Shown here in pieces: positions 18,112 through 27,617 of a DNA stretch of 64,000 nucleotides. The stretch comes from Chitinophagaceae bacterium (lineage in GTDB: Bacteria > Bacteroidota > Bacteroidia > Chitinophagales > Chitinophagaceae). Below the pieces are notes generated by a model that was given only the letters and a program-made list of their open reading frames with translations, was not told where the DNA came from and did not search any database. The translations under genes were made by a program, and so were the position numbers. Within the stretch, counting starts at the first letter, position 1; each line of letters begins with the position of its first letter. The stretch covers positions 22,597 through 86,596 of the forward strand of contig SCVJ01000021.1 of the NCBI GenBank assembly GCA_004322425.1, in the 5' to 3' direction.

Positions 18112-18291
18112 ATGAAAAAATTGTTTGTACTTTTTGCTGTTGCGGCGGTTATGACTGCTTGCAATAACGCTGCTGAAACTGCACCTGCTGTTGAAGCTCC
18201 TGCTGTTGAAGCTGCTCCTGCTGTTGTTGATACAACTGCTGCTCCTGCTCCTGCTGCTGAAGCTGCTGCTCCAGCTGCTGAAACGAAGTAA
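18112..18291 (+). CDS. Small Ala/Pro-rich lipoprotein
   Basis: 59 aa. The N-terminus MKKLFVLFAVAAVMTAC is a lipoprotein signal peptide with a lipobox ending at Cys17. The mature part consists almost wholly of Ala, Pro, Val, Glu and Thr in degenerate APAVEA/APAAEA units and has no folded-domain character. It has its own consensus promoter and a terminator. This suggests a real, well-expressed product, perhaps a disordered envelope tether or spacer. The DNA repeat (GCTCCTGCT-like) can expand and contract. Function is unknown. Confidence 0.8.
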   Translation: MKKLFVLFAVAAVMTACNNAAETAPAVEAPAVEAAPAVVDTTAAPAPAAEAAAPAAETK

Positions 18292-18327
18292 TAATTGTTT
18301 TACAATATACTTCTTGCAAGAAGACTT

Positions 18328-18360
18328 CCTCTCGTCTCAGACGGGGGGATTTTTCTTTTT
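18328..18360 (+). terminator. Terminator after the small lipoprotein gene
   Basis: An 8-bp stem (CCTCTCGT with ACGGGGGG, including G-T pairs) and a 5-nt loop, followed by ATTTTTCTTTTT. Confidence 0.6.
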
Positions 18361-20566
18361 ATAGGGTGAATTGTTTTATTGTACTTTTTACCAACATCTT
18401 GTACTGTTCCAAATCTTTCTTTTGTTCTAGAATAAAATTGTTCTCATCAATGATACCTAGCACCTTTTTCATTTCATTGTTAGTTTCATAAACCATTTTA
18501 CGGAAAGGATTTTTAAAATCTTTGGCTTTTGACTGATGTGTATTTTTTACCATCCAAGATTTTATAGCTAAAGATTTAACTAAAAGAGCCTTGAAATCCT
18601 TTGCAGTAATTGACTTTTTAGTCACTCCAGTTATTTCGAAAAGCGTGGATAATGCGTGTTCGAATTTTTGCTGTTGATATGCTTTTCCGTTTACGCTGTA
18701 AAAATTGTGAACCTCATTCCAATTTTTTATTTTTCCGGAACAAATATCTCTTCGTAAAATAGTTACAGAAGGTTTTGGTATTAATTGCCCGCCAACGTTA
18801 ATCCATTCATTTCTTTTAGATGTAGTTTGAAATATTGATAAGAGTGCTTTCCAATTGGTTATTTTCTTTTCTGCAATTTGCTGTAGGATTGAGTTTACTC
18901 CGTAATAAAGTAGTACATCTTTAAATGCTTTATAAGCCTCAGCAACTTTAATCAATTGAACTTTTCTTTTAGAATTTTCAAAGCCTTCTGCAAATATTTC
19001 TAATTTTTCTACAAGTGGATTTTTTTCTTCCAATAATTTTTCTCCTATCAATAAAATATTTTCTTCACTTATTTTTTCATTCTTTGAATCTAAAAATGCT
19101 TTTCCGGTAAACTGTTTCAAAAGGTTTAGTGCTGTGAAAATTTCATTAATACTGTCTGGAGCAAGAAAATTATATTCGAGAGTTTGTGTTTTGTCTTCCC
19201 GTAAATCTCGCATTCGATATTTCGTTTCATTGCGAACCAGTGCGTACATATTATGCAAAAACCAATAGGCGGGCATTACCACTAATTTCCCATTGCTAAC
19301 ATCATCGCTTACCAACGAAAATGGAATGGGTATGTTTAATTCATTTTGAAAAGCACTTTTTGAAAGTATTGTAAAGGATGCAAATTTGGAATTGTGTTTA
19401 AGACTTACACAAAGTCCTGGCCAAAACCCACGGCCTGCAATCAGCTCCCCATCAGCTCCACGGCCATTGTGATTTGATCCAATAGTTGCTCCTGCTGCAA
19501 TATTACTTTGCCCCATTATCAGGGAAGCACAAAGAAAAGAGTTGTTGTGATGTTGCTCGTGAGCCGGAAAAATGAGCGAATTCAAAACTTCGCAACAGGA
19601 AATAGTAGAATTATTTCCAAGATATGAATTGATAAGTCGGGCACCATATTTTAAATGTGAATTGGAGGAAAGAATAAATCGAACTGCTTTGGCTCCGTAA
19701 AAAATATTACAACCAAATCCAATTATTCCATTTACTAATTCGCACCCTTCTCCAATTTGTGTTTTATTTTTTATGTCGGAGTTGATCGTGAGATTTTTCA
19801 ATTTATTAATACCTTTGAAATAAGCATGACTGCCTACCCAAATATCTTTAATGATGCCACAATTTTTTATAACGGTTTTATCTCCAACTATACCGTAATA
19901 GCCACGTTGCTTATCAACTATTTTTTCCGTAAACGATTTAAATTTCTTCATAAGAGCCTCGTCATCTCTATAACGACTCCATAAATAAGCATCGCCGGGC
20001 AGCATTCCATTGAAAGGCATTATTTTTCTTCCAGTGTTTTCGTTGCACACTTCAAGCCAAATTCGCACATTTTCTTCTTCACCTGCTTTTACAATTCCAT
20101 TTCCAAATTTTGCATAATCGGAAGTTGCCATTTCGTTTATATTCGTCAACACAACTTCATTGCCAATAATAAAATGGCTCAAATAAGCAACATTATTTAC
20201 TACTACATTATTGCCAAAGTCACAGCTGATAATGGTGCTGTTGTAAATTCCTACGGGTTGCCGGATGTCGTGGTGTTGTAAAAACAGTTTTTCCAATTTC
20301 CCAATTCTCACTAATCCGAAAAAGGTACAATTTTTAATTAAAGAAGTATCAAGTCCATCACAAACTAAAACATCGTTCCAGTTTGGCGACGTGTTATTAA
20401 AACTAATTAACGACTTTTTTTCTGCAGCAGTTAAGTGTCGATAATGAATACCACTCTTATTTTGAGAGTTTCTTAAATAATATTCGTTTTTCCCTTTTGG
20501 AATAAATTCTTGAGAAACATAATTATAACCGAGTGATGTGATTGGTTTTTTAATTGATTCACTCAT
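18359..20566 (-). CDS. DUF4954 family protein (left-handed beta-helix)
   Basis: 735 aa. Residues about 60-360 contain hexapeptide-like repeats (VVVNNVAYLSHFIIGNEV, LKNLTINSDIKNKTQIGEG) that should form a left-handed beta-helix, as in acyltransferases and sugar nucleotidyltransferases. The conserved core GSNHNGRGADGELIAGRGFWPGL is typical of DUF4954. The C-terminal third is helical. No nucleotidyltransferase domain is seen. It follows glmS by 15 nt on the same strand, hinting at a hexosamine or cell-wall link, which is inference. Function is unknown. Confidence 0.83.
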   Translation of the reverse strand: MSESIKKPITSLGYNYVSQEFIPKGKNEYYLRNSQNKSGIHYRHLTAAEKKSLISFNNTSPNWNDVLVCDGLDTSLIKNCTFFGLVRIGKLEKLFLQHHDIRQPVGIYNSTIISCDFGNNVVVNNVAYLSHFIIGNEVVLTNINEMATSDYAKFGNGIVKAGEEENVRIWLEVCNENTGRKIMPFNGMLPGDAYLWSRYRDDEALMKKFKSFTEKIVDKQRGYYGIVGDKTVIKNCGIIKDIWVGSHAYFKGINKLKNLTINSDIKNKTQIGEGCELVNGIIGFGCNIFYGAKAVRFILSSNSHLKYGARLINSYLGNNSTISCCEVLNSLIFPAHEQHHNNSFLCASLIMGQSNIAAGATIGSNHNGRGADGELIAGRGFWPGLCVSLKHNSKFASFTILSKSAFQNELNIPIPFSLVSDDVSNGKLVVMPAYWFLHNMYALVRNETKYRMRDLREDKTQTLEYNFLAPDSINEIFTALNLLKQFTGKAFLDSKNEKISEENILLIGEKLLEEKNPLVEKLEIFAEGFENSKRKVQLIKVAEAYKAFKDVLLYYGVNSILQQIAEKKITNWKALLSIFQTTSKRNEWINVGGQLIPKPSVTILRRDICSGKIKNWNEVHNFYSVNGKAYQQQKFEHALSTLFEITGVTKKSITAKDFKALLVKSLAIKSWMVKNTHQSKAKDFKNPFRKMVYETNNEMKKVLGIIDENNFILEQKKDLEQYKMLVKSTIKQFTL

Positions 20567-20581
20567 AGGGGGGAAGAAAAT

Positions 20582-22417
20582 TTATTCTACGGTAACTGAT
20601 TTAGCCAAATTACGAGGTTTATCTACATCGCAACCTTTTTCTATTCCAATATAGTAAGCCAATAACTGCAACGGTACTACACTAAGCATGGGTGCTACAA
20701 TTTCATCTGATGGGGGAACCGAAAGGAATTCGTCGCAAATTGAAGCAGTAAGATTATCATTCTCTGTAATGATGGAAATAACTTTTCCCTTGCGTGCTTT
20801 AATTTCATGCATGTTACTCATCACCTTCTCAATATTTTCATCTTTAGTTGCAACAAAAACAACAGGAAGAGAATTATCAACTAAAGCAATAGGACCATGT
20901 TTCATTTCAGCAGCGGGATAACCTTCTGCATGGATATAAGAAATCTCTTTAAGTTTTAATGCTCCTTCTAACGCAACTGGAAAATTATATCCACGACCTA
21001 AATAGAGAAAATTCTGAGCATTTTTCAAGTTTTTTGCCAATGCTTCTATTTTTTCAGTGTATTCTAAAATTTTTGAAACCTTAGCAGGAATTTCATTTAG
21101 TTCTTGTAATAGTTGATGAAAACGTTCGTCGCTTATTGTATTTTTTTCTTTAGCAATTTTTAAAGCAACCATGGTTAATACTGCTAACTGTGCTGTAAAG
21201 GCTTTAGTACTGGCGACTCCAATTTCAGGCCCTGCATGCGTATAAGCACCCGCATGAGATGCTCTTGCAATAGATGAACCCACTACATTAACGACTCCAA
21301 AAATAAATGCACCTTTTTCTTTTGCTTTTTCAATAGCTACTAAAGTATCTGCAGTTTCGCCACTTTGTGAAATTGCAATAATTACATCTCCACGATTTAT
21401 AACCGGATTTCGGTATCGAAATTCTGAAGCATATTCTACTTCAACAGGAATACGACATAGTTCTTCGAAAATATATTCTGCAATTAATCCCGCATGCCAA
21501 CTTGTTCCGCAAGCAACAATAATTAGGCGAGGTGCATTTTTTAATTGTTCAATGTTCAATTCTACTCCCGCCATCGTTATTGTACCATTCTCTGCATCCA
21601 ATCTTCCGCGTAAGCAATCGTAAATCGTTTTGGGTTGCTCATGAATTTCTTTGAGCATAAAATAGTCGTATCCATTTTTTTCAATGGCGGCTAATTCGAT
21701 ATCCAATTTTTGAACAAAGGGAGTAATCGTTTCATTTTCCAGATTTTTAAGAATCAGTTCATTGGGTTTTACAATAACCAATTCATAATCGTTTACATAA
21801 ACTACTTCTCTTGTGTATTCCAGCATAGGTGAGGCGTCTGATCCAAGAAAATGTTCGTTTTTGCCGATTCCGATAACCAACGGACTTCCTTTGCGTGCAG
21901 CAATAATTGTTTCAGGATCATCTTCATCAATAAGTAAAATAACATAAGCACCCACAACTCTATTCAATGCCACACGAACTGCTTCTTCTAAATTGCATTT
22001 ATTTTTTATTCTAATTTCCTCAATGAAATTTAATAATACTTCAGTATCTGTTTCGCTTTTGAAACTATAGCCATTTTTTTCTAAGTCTTTTTTTAATTGC
22101 AAAAAATTTTCAATAATACCGTTATGAATCATCGCTAATTTTCCGCTAGCAGACCTATGCGGATGAGCATTAACATCATTAGGTTCGCCATGAGTTGCCC
22201 ATCGAGTATGACCAATGCCAATATTCCCGTGTAATTCTTGTCCCAATAAAGTACTTTCCAAATCAGTTACTTTGCCCTTTTTTTTGAAAATCTTTAGGCC
22301 ACTATTCAGAAGAGCAATACCAGTGCTGTCGTAGCCTCTGTATTCCAATCTTTTAAGCCCTTTCAGTATGATTGGATAAGCTTGCCTCGGTCCTGTATAA
22401 CCTACAATTCCACACAT
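20582..22417 (-). CDS. glmS: Glutamine--fructose-6-phosphate aminotransferase (isomerizing)
   Basis: Makes glucosamine-6-phosphate from fructose-6-phosphate and glutamine, the entry step to UDP-GlcNAc. 611 aa. The Ntn glutaminase domain starts with the catalytic Cys2 (MCGIVGY) and includes HTRWATHG. Two SIS domains contain ACGTSWHAG, ISQSGETADT and the C-terminal KSVTVE tail. It lies in one minus-strand run with mgtE upstream and DUF4954 downstream. UDP-GlcNAc would also feed the polysaccharide synthases at 52-55 kb. Confidence 0.97.
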   Translation of the reverse strand: MCGIVGYTGPRQAYPIILKGLKRLEYRGYDSTGIALLNSGLKIFKKKGKVTDLESTLLGQELHGNIGIGHTRWATHGEPNDVNAHPHRSASGKLAMIHNGIIENFLQLKKDLEKNGYSFKSETDTEVLLNFIEEIRIKNKCNLEEAVRVALNRVVGAYVILLIDEDDPETIIAARKGSPLVIGIGKNEHFLGSDASPMLEYTREVVYVNDYELVIVKPNELILKNLENETITPFVQKLDIELAAIEKNGYDYFMLKEIHEQPKTIYDCLRGRLDAENGTITMAGVELNIEQLKNAPRLIIVACGTSWHAGLIAEYIFEELCRIPVEVEYASEFRYRNPVINRGDVIIAISQSGETADTLVAIEKAKEKGAFIFGVVNVVGSSIARASHAGAYTHAGPEIGVASTKAFTAQLAVLTMVALKIAKEKNTISDERFHQLLQELNEIPAKVSKILEYTEKIEALAKNLKNAQNFLYLGRGYNFPVALEGALKLKEISYIHAEGYPAAEMKHGPIALVDNSLPVVFVATKDENIEKVMSNMHEIKARKGKVISIITENDNLTASICDEFLSVPPSDEIVAPMLSVVPLQLLAYYIGIEKGCDVDKPRNLAKSVTVE

Positions 22418-22481
22418 GAGTATTAGTTAGTTCTGTTTTTAAAATAATCTATTGAACTGATAAGAGTAATATGCGATAAAG

Positions 22482-23873
22482 TTACAATAAAACACCTTTA
22501 AGAAAAAGGAATGCTGTTCCAAAATAAATCAATAAACCTGTAACGTCAACCAAGGTTGCAATAAATGGAGTTGAAGAGACAGCAGGATCGGCTCCTAATT
22601 TTTTTAATAATATGGGTAACATAGATCCTATAATGGTTCCCCAAAGTACTACGCCAATAATGGAAACACCAATTGCAAAACCTACTAGATTAAAATGATT
22701 GCCAAACAATCCAAAAAATTCATGACCTCCAAAAACAATTAAGTATCCAATTAATCCCAAAGTGGCGCCCATTGAAAGTCCTGAAATAACTTCCCTTTTA
22801 GCTATTCGCCACCAATCGGAAAGTTCAACTTCTCCCAATGCCATTGCTTGAATAATCAAAGTAGCAGCTTGAGAACCGCTATTACCTCCGCTTGAAATGA
22901 TTAATGGAATAAAAGTGGAGAGTATTAATACATGTTCCAAAGTTTCTTGAAAGCTCGACATAGCAGCGATAGTAAAAGTTTCACCAATAAACAGGATCAG
23001 TAGCCAAACAATTCTTTTTTTATAGAGTTGCTGTAACGGTACTTCCAAATAAGGTTGCTCCAAAGCTTCGGTACCTCCCATTTTTTGCATATCCTCACTA
23101 TATTCTTCAGAAGCTACCCACAAAATATCATCAATGGTTACAATTCCTAGCAACATATTACCATTACTTACTACTGGTAAAGCCACACGATTATTCATTT
23201 TAAATTCTTCGGCCGCTTTTTCCTGATCATCATATGCATTGAGAGCAATGAAACGATTATCAGTCAACTCTTCAACTCTTTTATCAGGAGGAGAAAGAAT
23301 GAATTCTTGAATTCGGATGTCATCCAATAGTTCGCCTGCTTCATTAATCACATAAATAACATTGATAGTTTCACTATCGTTTCCATATTTACGAATGGTA
23401 GCAAAAACTTCTTCTACAGTATTGTGAGGAAAAACATAAACATAATCGGGTGTCATCAAACGACCAATACTATTTTCAGGATATCCAAGTAATGAAAGAG
23501 TTATTTTTCTTTCATCGGGCGTTAATAGTTTAATTAATTCTCGAACTACATTATCAGGTAATTCTTCTAAAAAATCTGTCCGGTCATCGGCAGGTAATTC
23601 ATTTAATAATTCAGCTGTTTTAATTGGAGGTAGTTCTTGAATTATTAATTTTTGTGTGGAAAGTTCTAAAATCTTAAAAACCATCGCAGCGCGATGAATG
23701 CTCATATCGGCAACTATTTGGCTGCTGTAATTTGTGAATTCTTGTACCAATTCTGCAACGTCACTAATATTTTGATTATCTAAAAATTGACATAGTTGAA
23801 GCTTGTCTGGATTGGTGACAAGTTCTTCAAATCGTTCTCTAAGATATGTTTCTGATGTCTGCTCCTCTTGCAT
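22482..23873 (-). CDS. mgtE: Magnesium transporter MgtE
   Basis: Mg2+ channel gated by cytoplasmic Mg2+. 463 aa in the chosen frame. An N-terminal MgtE_N superhelix (LLNELPADDRTDFLEELP, near residue 95) is followed by two CBS domains (GRLMTPDYVYVF; VALPVVSNGNMLLGIVTIDDIL) and five C-terminal membrane segments (WLLILFIGETFTIAAM, PLIISSGGNSGSQAATLI, final LIYFGTAFLFLKG). The frame extends upstream to 24077 but that overlaps the divergent SET gene; the ATG at 23873 gives the family's usual length and lies 4 nt after a -7 box. Confidence 0.93.
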   Translation of the reverse strand: MQEEQTSETYLRERFEELVTNPDKLQLCQFLDNQNISDVAELVQEFTNYSSQIVADMSIHRAAMVFKILELSTQKLIIQELPPIKTAELLNELPADDRTDFLEELPDNVVRELIKLLTPDERKITLSLLGYPENSIGRLMTPDYVYVFPHNTVEEVFATIRKYGNDSETINVIYVINEAGELLDDIRIQEFILSPPDKRVEELTDNRFIALNAYDDQEKAAEEFKMNNRVALPVVSNGNMLLGIVTIDDILWVASEEYSEDMQKMGGTEALEQPYLEVPLQQLYKKRIVWLLILFIGETFTIAAMSSFQETLEHVLILSTFIPLIISSGGNSGSQAATLIIQAMALGEVELSDWWRIAKREVISGLSMGATLGLIGYLIVFGGHEFFGLFGNHFNLVGFAIGVSIIGVVLWGTIIGSMLPILLKKLGADPAVSSTPFIATLVDVTGLLIYFGTAFLFLKGVLL

Positions 23874-23877
23874 GAGC

Positions 23878-23885
23878 CAAAAATA
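23878..23885 (-). promoter_or_regulatory. -7 box abutting the mgtE start (possible leaderless mRNA)
   Basis: On the minus strand it reads TATTTTTG, with 4 nt between the box and the mgtE ATG. Confidence 0.4.
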
Positions 23886-23949
23886 CGATGTTTGTTGCTC
23901 GGACTTGAACTCTGAAATCAATTTATTAAGAAAGTCATCAATTTTTTTT

Positions 23950-24333
23950 ATGATAGTACCTTTTCTTTTCATTGCTCCAACTGAAAAAATGGGCCGAGGT
24001 GTTTTTACCTCGGAACAAATCAAACCTGAAACCATCATCGAAATTGCACCTGTAATTGTGATGGATTGCAATGACAAAAAGCTTTTAGATCAAACGGCTC
24101 TATATAATTATATTTTTGAATGGGGAGTGGAACGAAAGCAGTGCTGTGTGGCATTGGGATATGCATCGGTATATAATCATTCTAAAACGTCAAATTGCGA
24201 GTATGAGATGGATTATGAGGAGCAACAGATTAGAATAAAAGCAGTTCGAGCCATTGAAGCTGGCGAAGAACTTTTTATTAATTACAATGGAGATTGGAAT
24301 GCAGCTAATGCTGTTTGGTTTAAAGAGCATTAA
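23950..24333 (+). CDS. SET-domain protein-lysine methyltransferase
   Basis: 127 aa. A minimal SET fold is visible: MGRGVFTSEQI (SAM-binding N-flank), IFEWGVERKQCCVALGYASVYNHSKTSNC (NHS pseudo-knot segment) and GEELFINYNGDW (conserved C-terminal Tyr motif). The protein uses SAM to methylate lysine; targets of bacterial SET proteins are mostly unknown. I take ATG 23950, in front of the domain. A longer frame to 23803 would run into mgtE. It diverges from mgtE and converges with mutS. Confidence 0.85.
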   Translation: MIVPFLFIAPTEKMGRGVFTSEQIKPETIIEIAPVIVMDCNDKKLLDQTALYNYIFEWGVERKQCCVALGYASVYNHSKTSNCEYEMDYEEQQIRIKAVRAIEAGEELFINYNGDWNAANAVWFKEH

Positions 24334-24341
24334 CCGAAAAA

Positions 24342-26945
24342 TCAATTAAGTAAATTTTTTATTTCTTGCAGTTTTAATAAAGCTTCTATTGGAGTTAGTC
24401 GATTAATATCAATTTCGTGTAGTGTTTTTCTGATGGATTGAAACGCTTCGCTGTGTGCATCAAAAATGGAGAGCTGCATTTTCGATGTTGTGATGTTTTT
24501 AAGTAAATTTTCTTTGTTATCATCAACATGTTTTGTTTCCAGTTGTTGTAAAATTTCATTAGCACGATCTAATAATGAAAACGGCATTCCCGCCATTTTT
24601 GCAACGTGAATTCCGAAACTGTGTGTGCTACCACCCGCTTCAAGTTTTCGTAAAAAAACAATCTTATTATCAATTTCGGAATGTGTAATATGGAAATTTT
24701 TGATTCGTTCAAATTTCTCTTCCAATTCATTGAGTTCGTGATAATGTGTTGCAAAAAGAGTTTTGGATTGATGCGGCGATTGATGAAGAAATTCAACAAT
24801 GCTCCACGCAATCGAAATTCCGTCGTATGTAGAAGTGCCTCTTCCAATTTCATCCAACAATAGTAAGCTGCGGGGTGTGAGATTATTAATGATGGAAGCA
24901 GTTTCATTCATTTCTACCATAAATGTAGATTCGCCACCACTCAAATTATCCGATGCACCAACTCGAGTAAATATTTTATCCGTTAATGGAATATATGATT
25001 CAGTAGCTGGAACAAAACTTCCCATATGTGCCATAATGGTAATCAATGCAGTTTGACGAAGCAGCGCACTTTTTCCACTCATATTGGGTCCAGTAAGAAT
25101 GATAATTTGTTGATTTGATTTTGATAATTCAAGATCGTTACTGATATAAACTTCTCCTATCGGTAATTTATTTTCAATAACCGGATGTCGTCCTTCCTTA
25201 ATAATTAAATCGTCTCCGTCTATTAATTTTGGTTTTCTATATTTTAGTTGAATTGCATTATTGGAGAAACAAGTTATACAATCCAGGATAGCCGCAATAT
25301 TGCCATTGGTTTGAATAGGAGATATATAATCCAATAATTCATGTAACAAATTTTCAAAAAGCTGCAATTCAATCTTTAATATTTTTTCTTCGGCACCCAT
25401 TATCTTTTCTTCGTACTCTTTTAATTCAGGAGTAATGTATCGTTCAGCATTTGCTAAAGTCTGCTTTCTCATCCACTCAGCAGGGACCTTGCTCTTATGC
25501 ATATTTGTAACTTCTAAGTAATAACCAAAAACATTATTAAATCCTACTTTAAGAGAGTTAATGCCGGTAAGATTTGCTTCTTTTTGTTGTAATTGTGTAA
25601 GATAGTTTTTCCCATGATGAGTTATTTTACGAAGTTCATCCAATTCAATACTTACACCTTCGTTAATCATTCCGCCTTTTGCAGCAAGGGATGGAGGAGC
25701 TTCTACTATTTCCGTTCTTATTTTTTCTGAAATAACTGAACAAGGATTTAATGCATCGGCTAATCTTTTTAAGTAATCAATTTCTGATGAAGCACAAATT
25801 TCTTTTATGTCGTGAATATGTTGCAACCCTTTTCCCAATTGAAGAAGTTCTCGAGGATTTATTTTTTTTAAAGGAATTTTCGCTACCAGTCGCTCTAGAT
25901 CACCACAAAGTTTGAGATGTTGTGCAATTTTATTTCTTATTTCTGTATGAATGATAAAGTGCTCAACTAACTCCAATCGTTCATTTATTTTGTGAATATT
26001 GTTTAGCGGAAACATGATCCATCTTTTCAGCAAACGTGCTCCCATGGGCGAAACAGTGTTGTCTAAAACATCTACCAAAGTATGGCCTGCTTCCGAATTT
26101 TTTGAAATTAATTCTAGATTTCTCATAGTAAATCTATCCATCCACAAAAAATCTTCTCGGTCAATTCTTTGCATCGTAGAAATATGTTGCAGATGGGGAT
26201 GCTCTGTATCTTTTAGGTAATGAAGTATAGCACTTGCAGCTGGTAATGCATATTTCATATTCTCTACTCCGAAACCTTTTAAGGAGTGAGTTTTAAAATG
26301 TTTCAACAATACTTCTTCTGCATACGATTCGCTAAAAATCCATTCATCCAATGTGTAACTATACATTTTGGATCCAAAATATTCATTGAATATTTTTTGT
26401 TTTTGTCTTTGAAAAACTACTTCGGCTGGGTTGAAATTTTGCAAAAGTTTATCGATGTATTCTCTGTTTCCTTCAGCTATAAAAAAATGTCCTGTTGAAA
26501 TATCCAAAAAAGCTACACCCAATAACTCATCACTAGCAAAATGTACTCCGGCTAAAAAATTATTACTATGGTGTTCGAGTAATTTGTCATTTACTGCAAT
26601 GCCCGGTGTAACAATTTCTGTAACGCCTCGCTTTACAATACCTTTTGCTTGTTTGGGGTCTTCCAATTGATCGCAAATGGCAACACGATATCCTGCTTTA
26701 ACCAATTTGTGTAAATAAGTATCCAATGCGTGGTGAGGAAAACCCGCAAGTTCTAACGAGGAAGCAACTCCATTATTTCTTTTCGTTAATGTTATGCCTA
26801 AAATTTTCGAAGTAATAACGGCGTCGGATCCAAATGTTTCATAAAAATCTCCTACGCGAAAAAGTAAAATGGCATCGGGATATTTTTGCTTTATAGCATT
26901 GTGTTGCTGCATTAAAGGACTTTCTGCGCTCTTCGATTTTGCCAT
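24342..26945 (-). CDS. mutS: DNA mismatch repair protein MutS
   Basis: Recognises mismatches and recruits MutL. 867 aa. The mismatch-reading motif F34-Y35-E36 is in RVGDFYETFG; the ATPase has Walker A GPNMSGKSALL, signature DNLSGGESTFMVEM, Walker B LLLLDEIGRGTSTYDG and His-containing TLFATHYHEL. The ATG at 26945 (MAKSKSAESPLMQQHN) is the family's usual start; the frame also runs 14 codons further upstream. It diverges from the TrmH-family gene. Confidence 0.97.
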   Translation of the reverse strand: MAKSKSAESPLMQQHNAIKQKYPDAILLFRVGDFYETFGSDAVITSKILGITLTKRNNGVASSLELAGFPHHALDTYLHKLVKAGYRVAICDQLEDPKQAKGIVKRGVTEIVTPGIAVNDKLLEHHSNNFLAGVHFASDELLGVAFLDISTGHFFIAEGNREYIDKLLQNFNPAEVVFQRQKQKIFNEYFGSKMYSYTLDEWIFSESYAEEVLLKHFKTHSLKGFGVENMKYALPAASAILHYLKDTEHPHLQHISTMQRIDREDFLWMDRFTMRNLELISKNSEAGHTLVDVLDNTVSPMGARLLKRWIMFPLNNIHKINERLELVEHFIIHTEIRNKIAQHLKLCGDLERLVAKIPLKKINPRELLQLGKGLQHIHDIKEICASSEIDYLKRLADALNPCSVISEKIRTEIVEAPPSLAAKGGMINEGVSIELDELRKITHHGKNYLTQLQQKEANLTGINSLKVGFNNVFGYYLEVTNMHKSKVPAEWMRKQTLANAERYITPELKEYEEKIMGAEEKILKIELQLFENLLHELLDYISPIQTNGNIAAILDCITCFSNNAIQLKYRKPKLIDGDDLIIKEGRHPVIENKLPIGEVYISNDLELSKSNQQIIILTGPNMSGKSALLRQTALITIMAHMGSFVPATESYIPLTDKIFTRVGASDNLSGGESTFMVEMNETASIINNLTPRSLLLLDEIGRGTSTYDGISIAWSIVEFLHQSPHQSKTLFATHYHELNELEEKFERIKNFHITHSEIDNKIVFLRKLEAGGSTHSFGIHVAKMAGMPFSLLDRANEILQQLETKHVDDNKENLLKNITTSKMQLSIFDAHSEAFQSIRKTLHEIDINRLTPIEALLKLQEIKNLLN

Positions 26946-26950
26946 AATAA

Positions 26951-26958
26951 CAAATATA
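26951..26958 (-). promoter_or_regulatory. -7 box abutting the mutS start (possible leaderless mRNA)
   Basis: The minus strand reads TATATTTG, with 5 nt between the box and the mutS ATG. Confidence 0.45.
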
Positions 26959-27057
26959 ACTAAGACAAGGATATTTGCTATAGACAAAATTTTTATAATC
27001 GTAAAGTGGATTATAGTTTGCCATTTTGTATCGCTTCAGCTCCTAAAACAATACAAC

Positions 27058-27065
27058 TATATTTG
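27058..27065 (+). promoter_or_regulatory. -7 box abutting the TrmH-family gene start (possible leaderless mRNA)
   Basis: TATATTTG is an exact match to TAnnTTTG, with 4 nt between the box and the ATG at 27070. Confidence 0.45.
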
Positions 27066-27069
27066 CTCC

Positions 27070-27597
27070 ATGCGAAAATTAAGTATGGAGGAATTAGGTA
27101 GAAAGTCTGTTGAAGATATTAAAGACGTGCCAAAATTTCCATTGATTGTGGTGCTTGAAAATATTAGAAGTGCTTTTAATGTAGGCAGTGTGCTTCGTAC
27201 TGCCGATGCATTTCTATTGCAAGCCGTTTATACTACTGGATATACAGCTCATCCTCCGCATAAAGAAATTTCAAAAACTGCCTTGGGCGCCGATAAAACA
27301 GTTCGAAACATTCATTTCGACAAAACTTCTTTGGCAATACAAGATCTTAAAAAGGAGCAATACAAAATAGTTGCAGCAGAGCAAGTCGTTGGCAGCAATC
27401 TTCTTCACCAATTTAAATTTAATCCAAAAGAAAAAATTGCTATAATTTTTGGAAACGAAGTAACGGGAGTAGAGCAAGAAACTATTAATAGCTGTGATGG
27501 ATGTATTGAAATTCCCCAATTGGGAATGAAGCATTCATTGAATGTTTCTGTAGCTGCAGGAGTAGTTTTGTGGGAGTTAGTTAGACAAAGACTATAA
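27070..27597 (+). CDS. TrmH/SpoU-family RNA 2'-O-methyltransferase
   Basis: SAM-dependent methyltransferase of the trefoil-knot SPOUT class. 175 aa. Motif 1 is NIRSAFNVGSVLRTADAF, motif 2 is IIFGNEVTGV and motif 3 is IPQLGMKHSLNVSVAAGV. No extra RNA-binding domain is present, so the tRNA or rRNA target cannot be told. Start is the ATG at 27070; the frame is open further upstream across mutS. Confidence 0.9.
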   Translation: MRKLSMEELGRKSVEDIKDVPKFPLIVVLENIRSAFNVGSVLRTADAFLLQAVYTTGYTAHPPHKEISKTALGADKTVRNIHFDKTSLAIQDLKKEQYKIVAAEQVVGSNLLHQFKFNPKEKIAIIFGNEVTGVEQETINSCDGCIEIPQLGMKHSLNVSVAAGVVLWELVRQRL

Positions 27598-27617
27598 ATT
27601 TTTAATATTAAATTTTG

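Noticed and set aside
18150..18285. GCTCCTGCT-type tandem repeat, considered as a noncoding microsatellite
   Set aside because: It lies in frame in a lipoprotein gene with a signal peptide, promoter and terminator.
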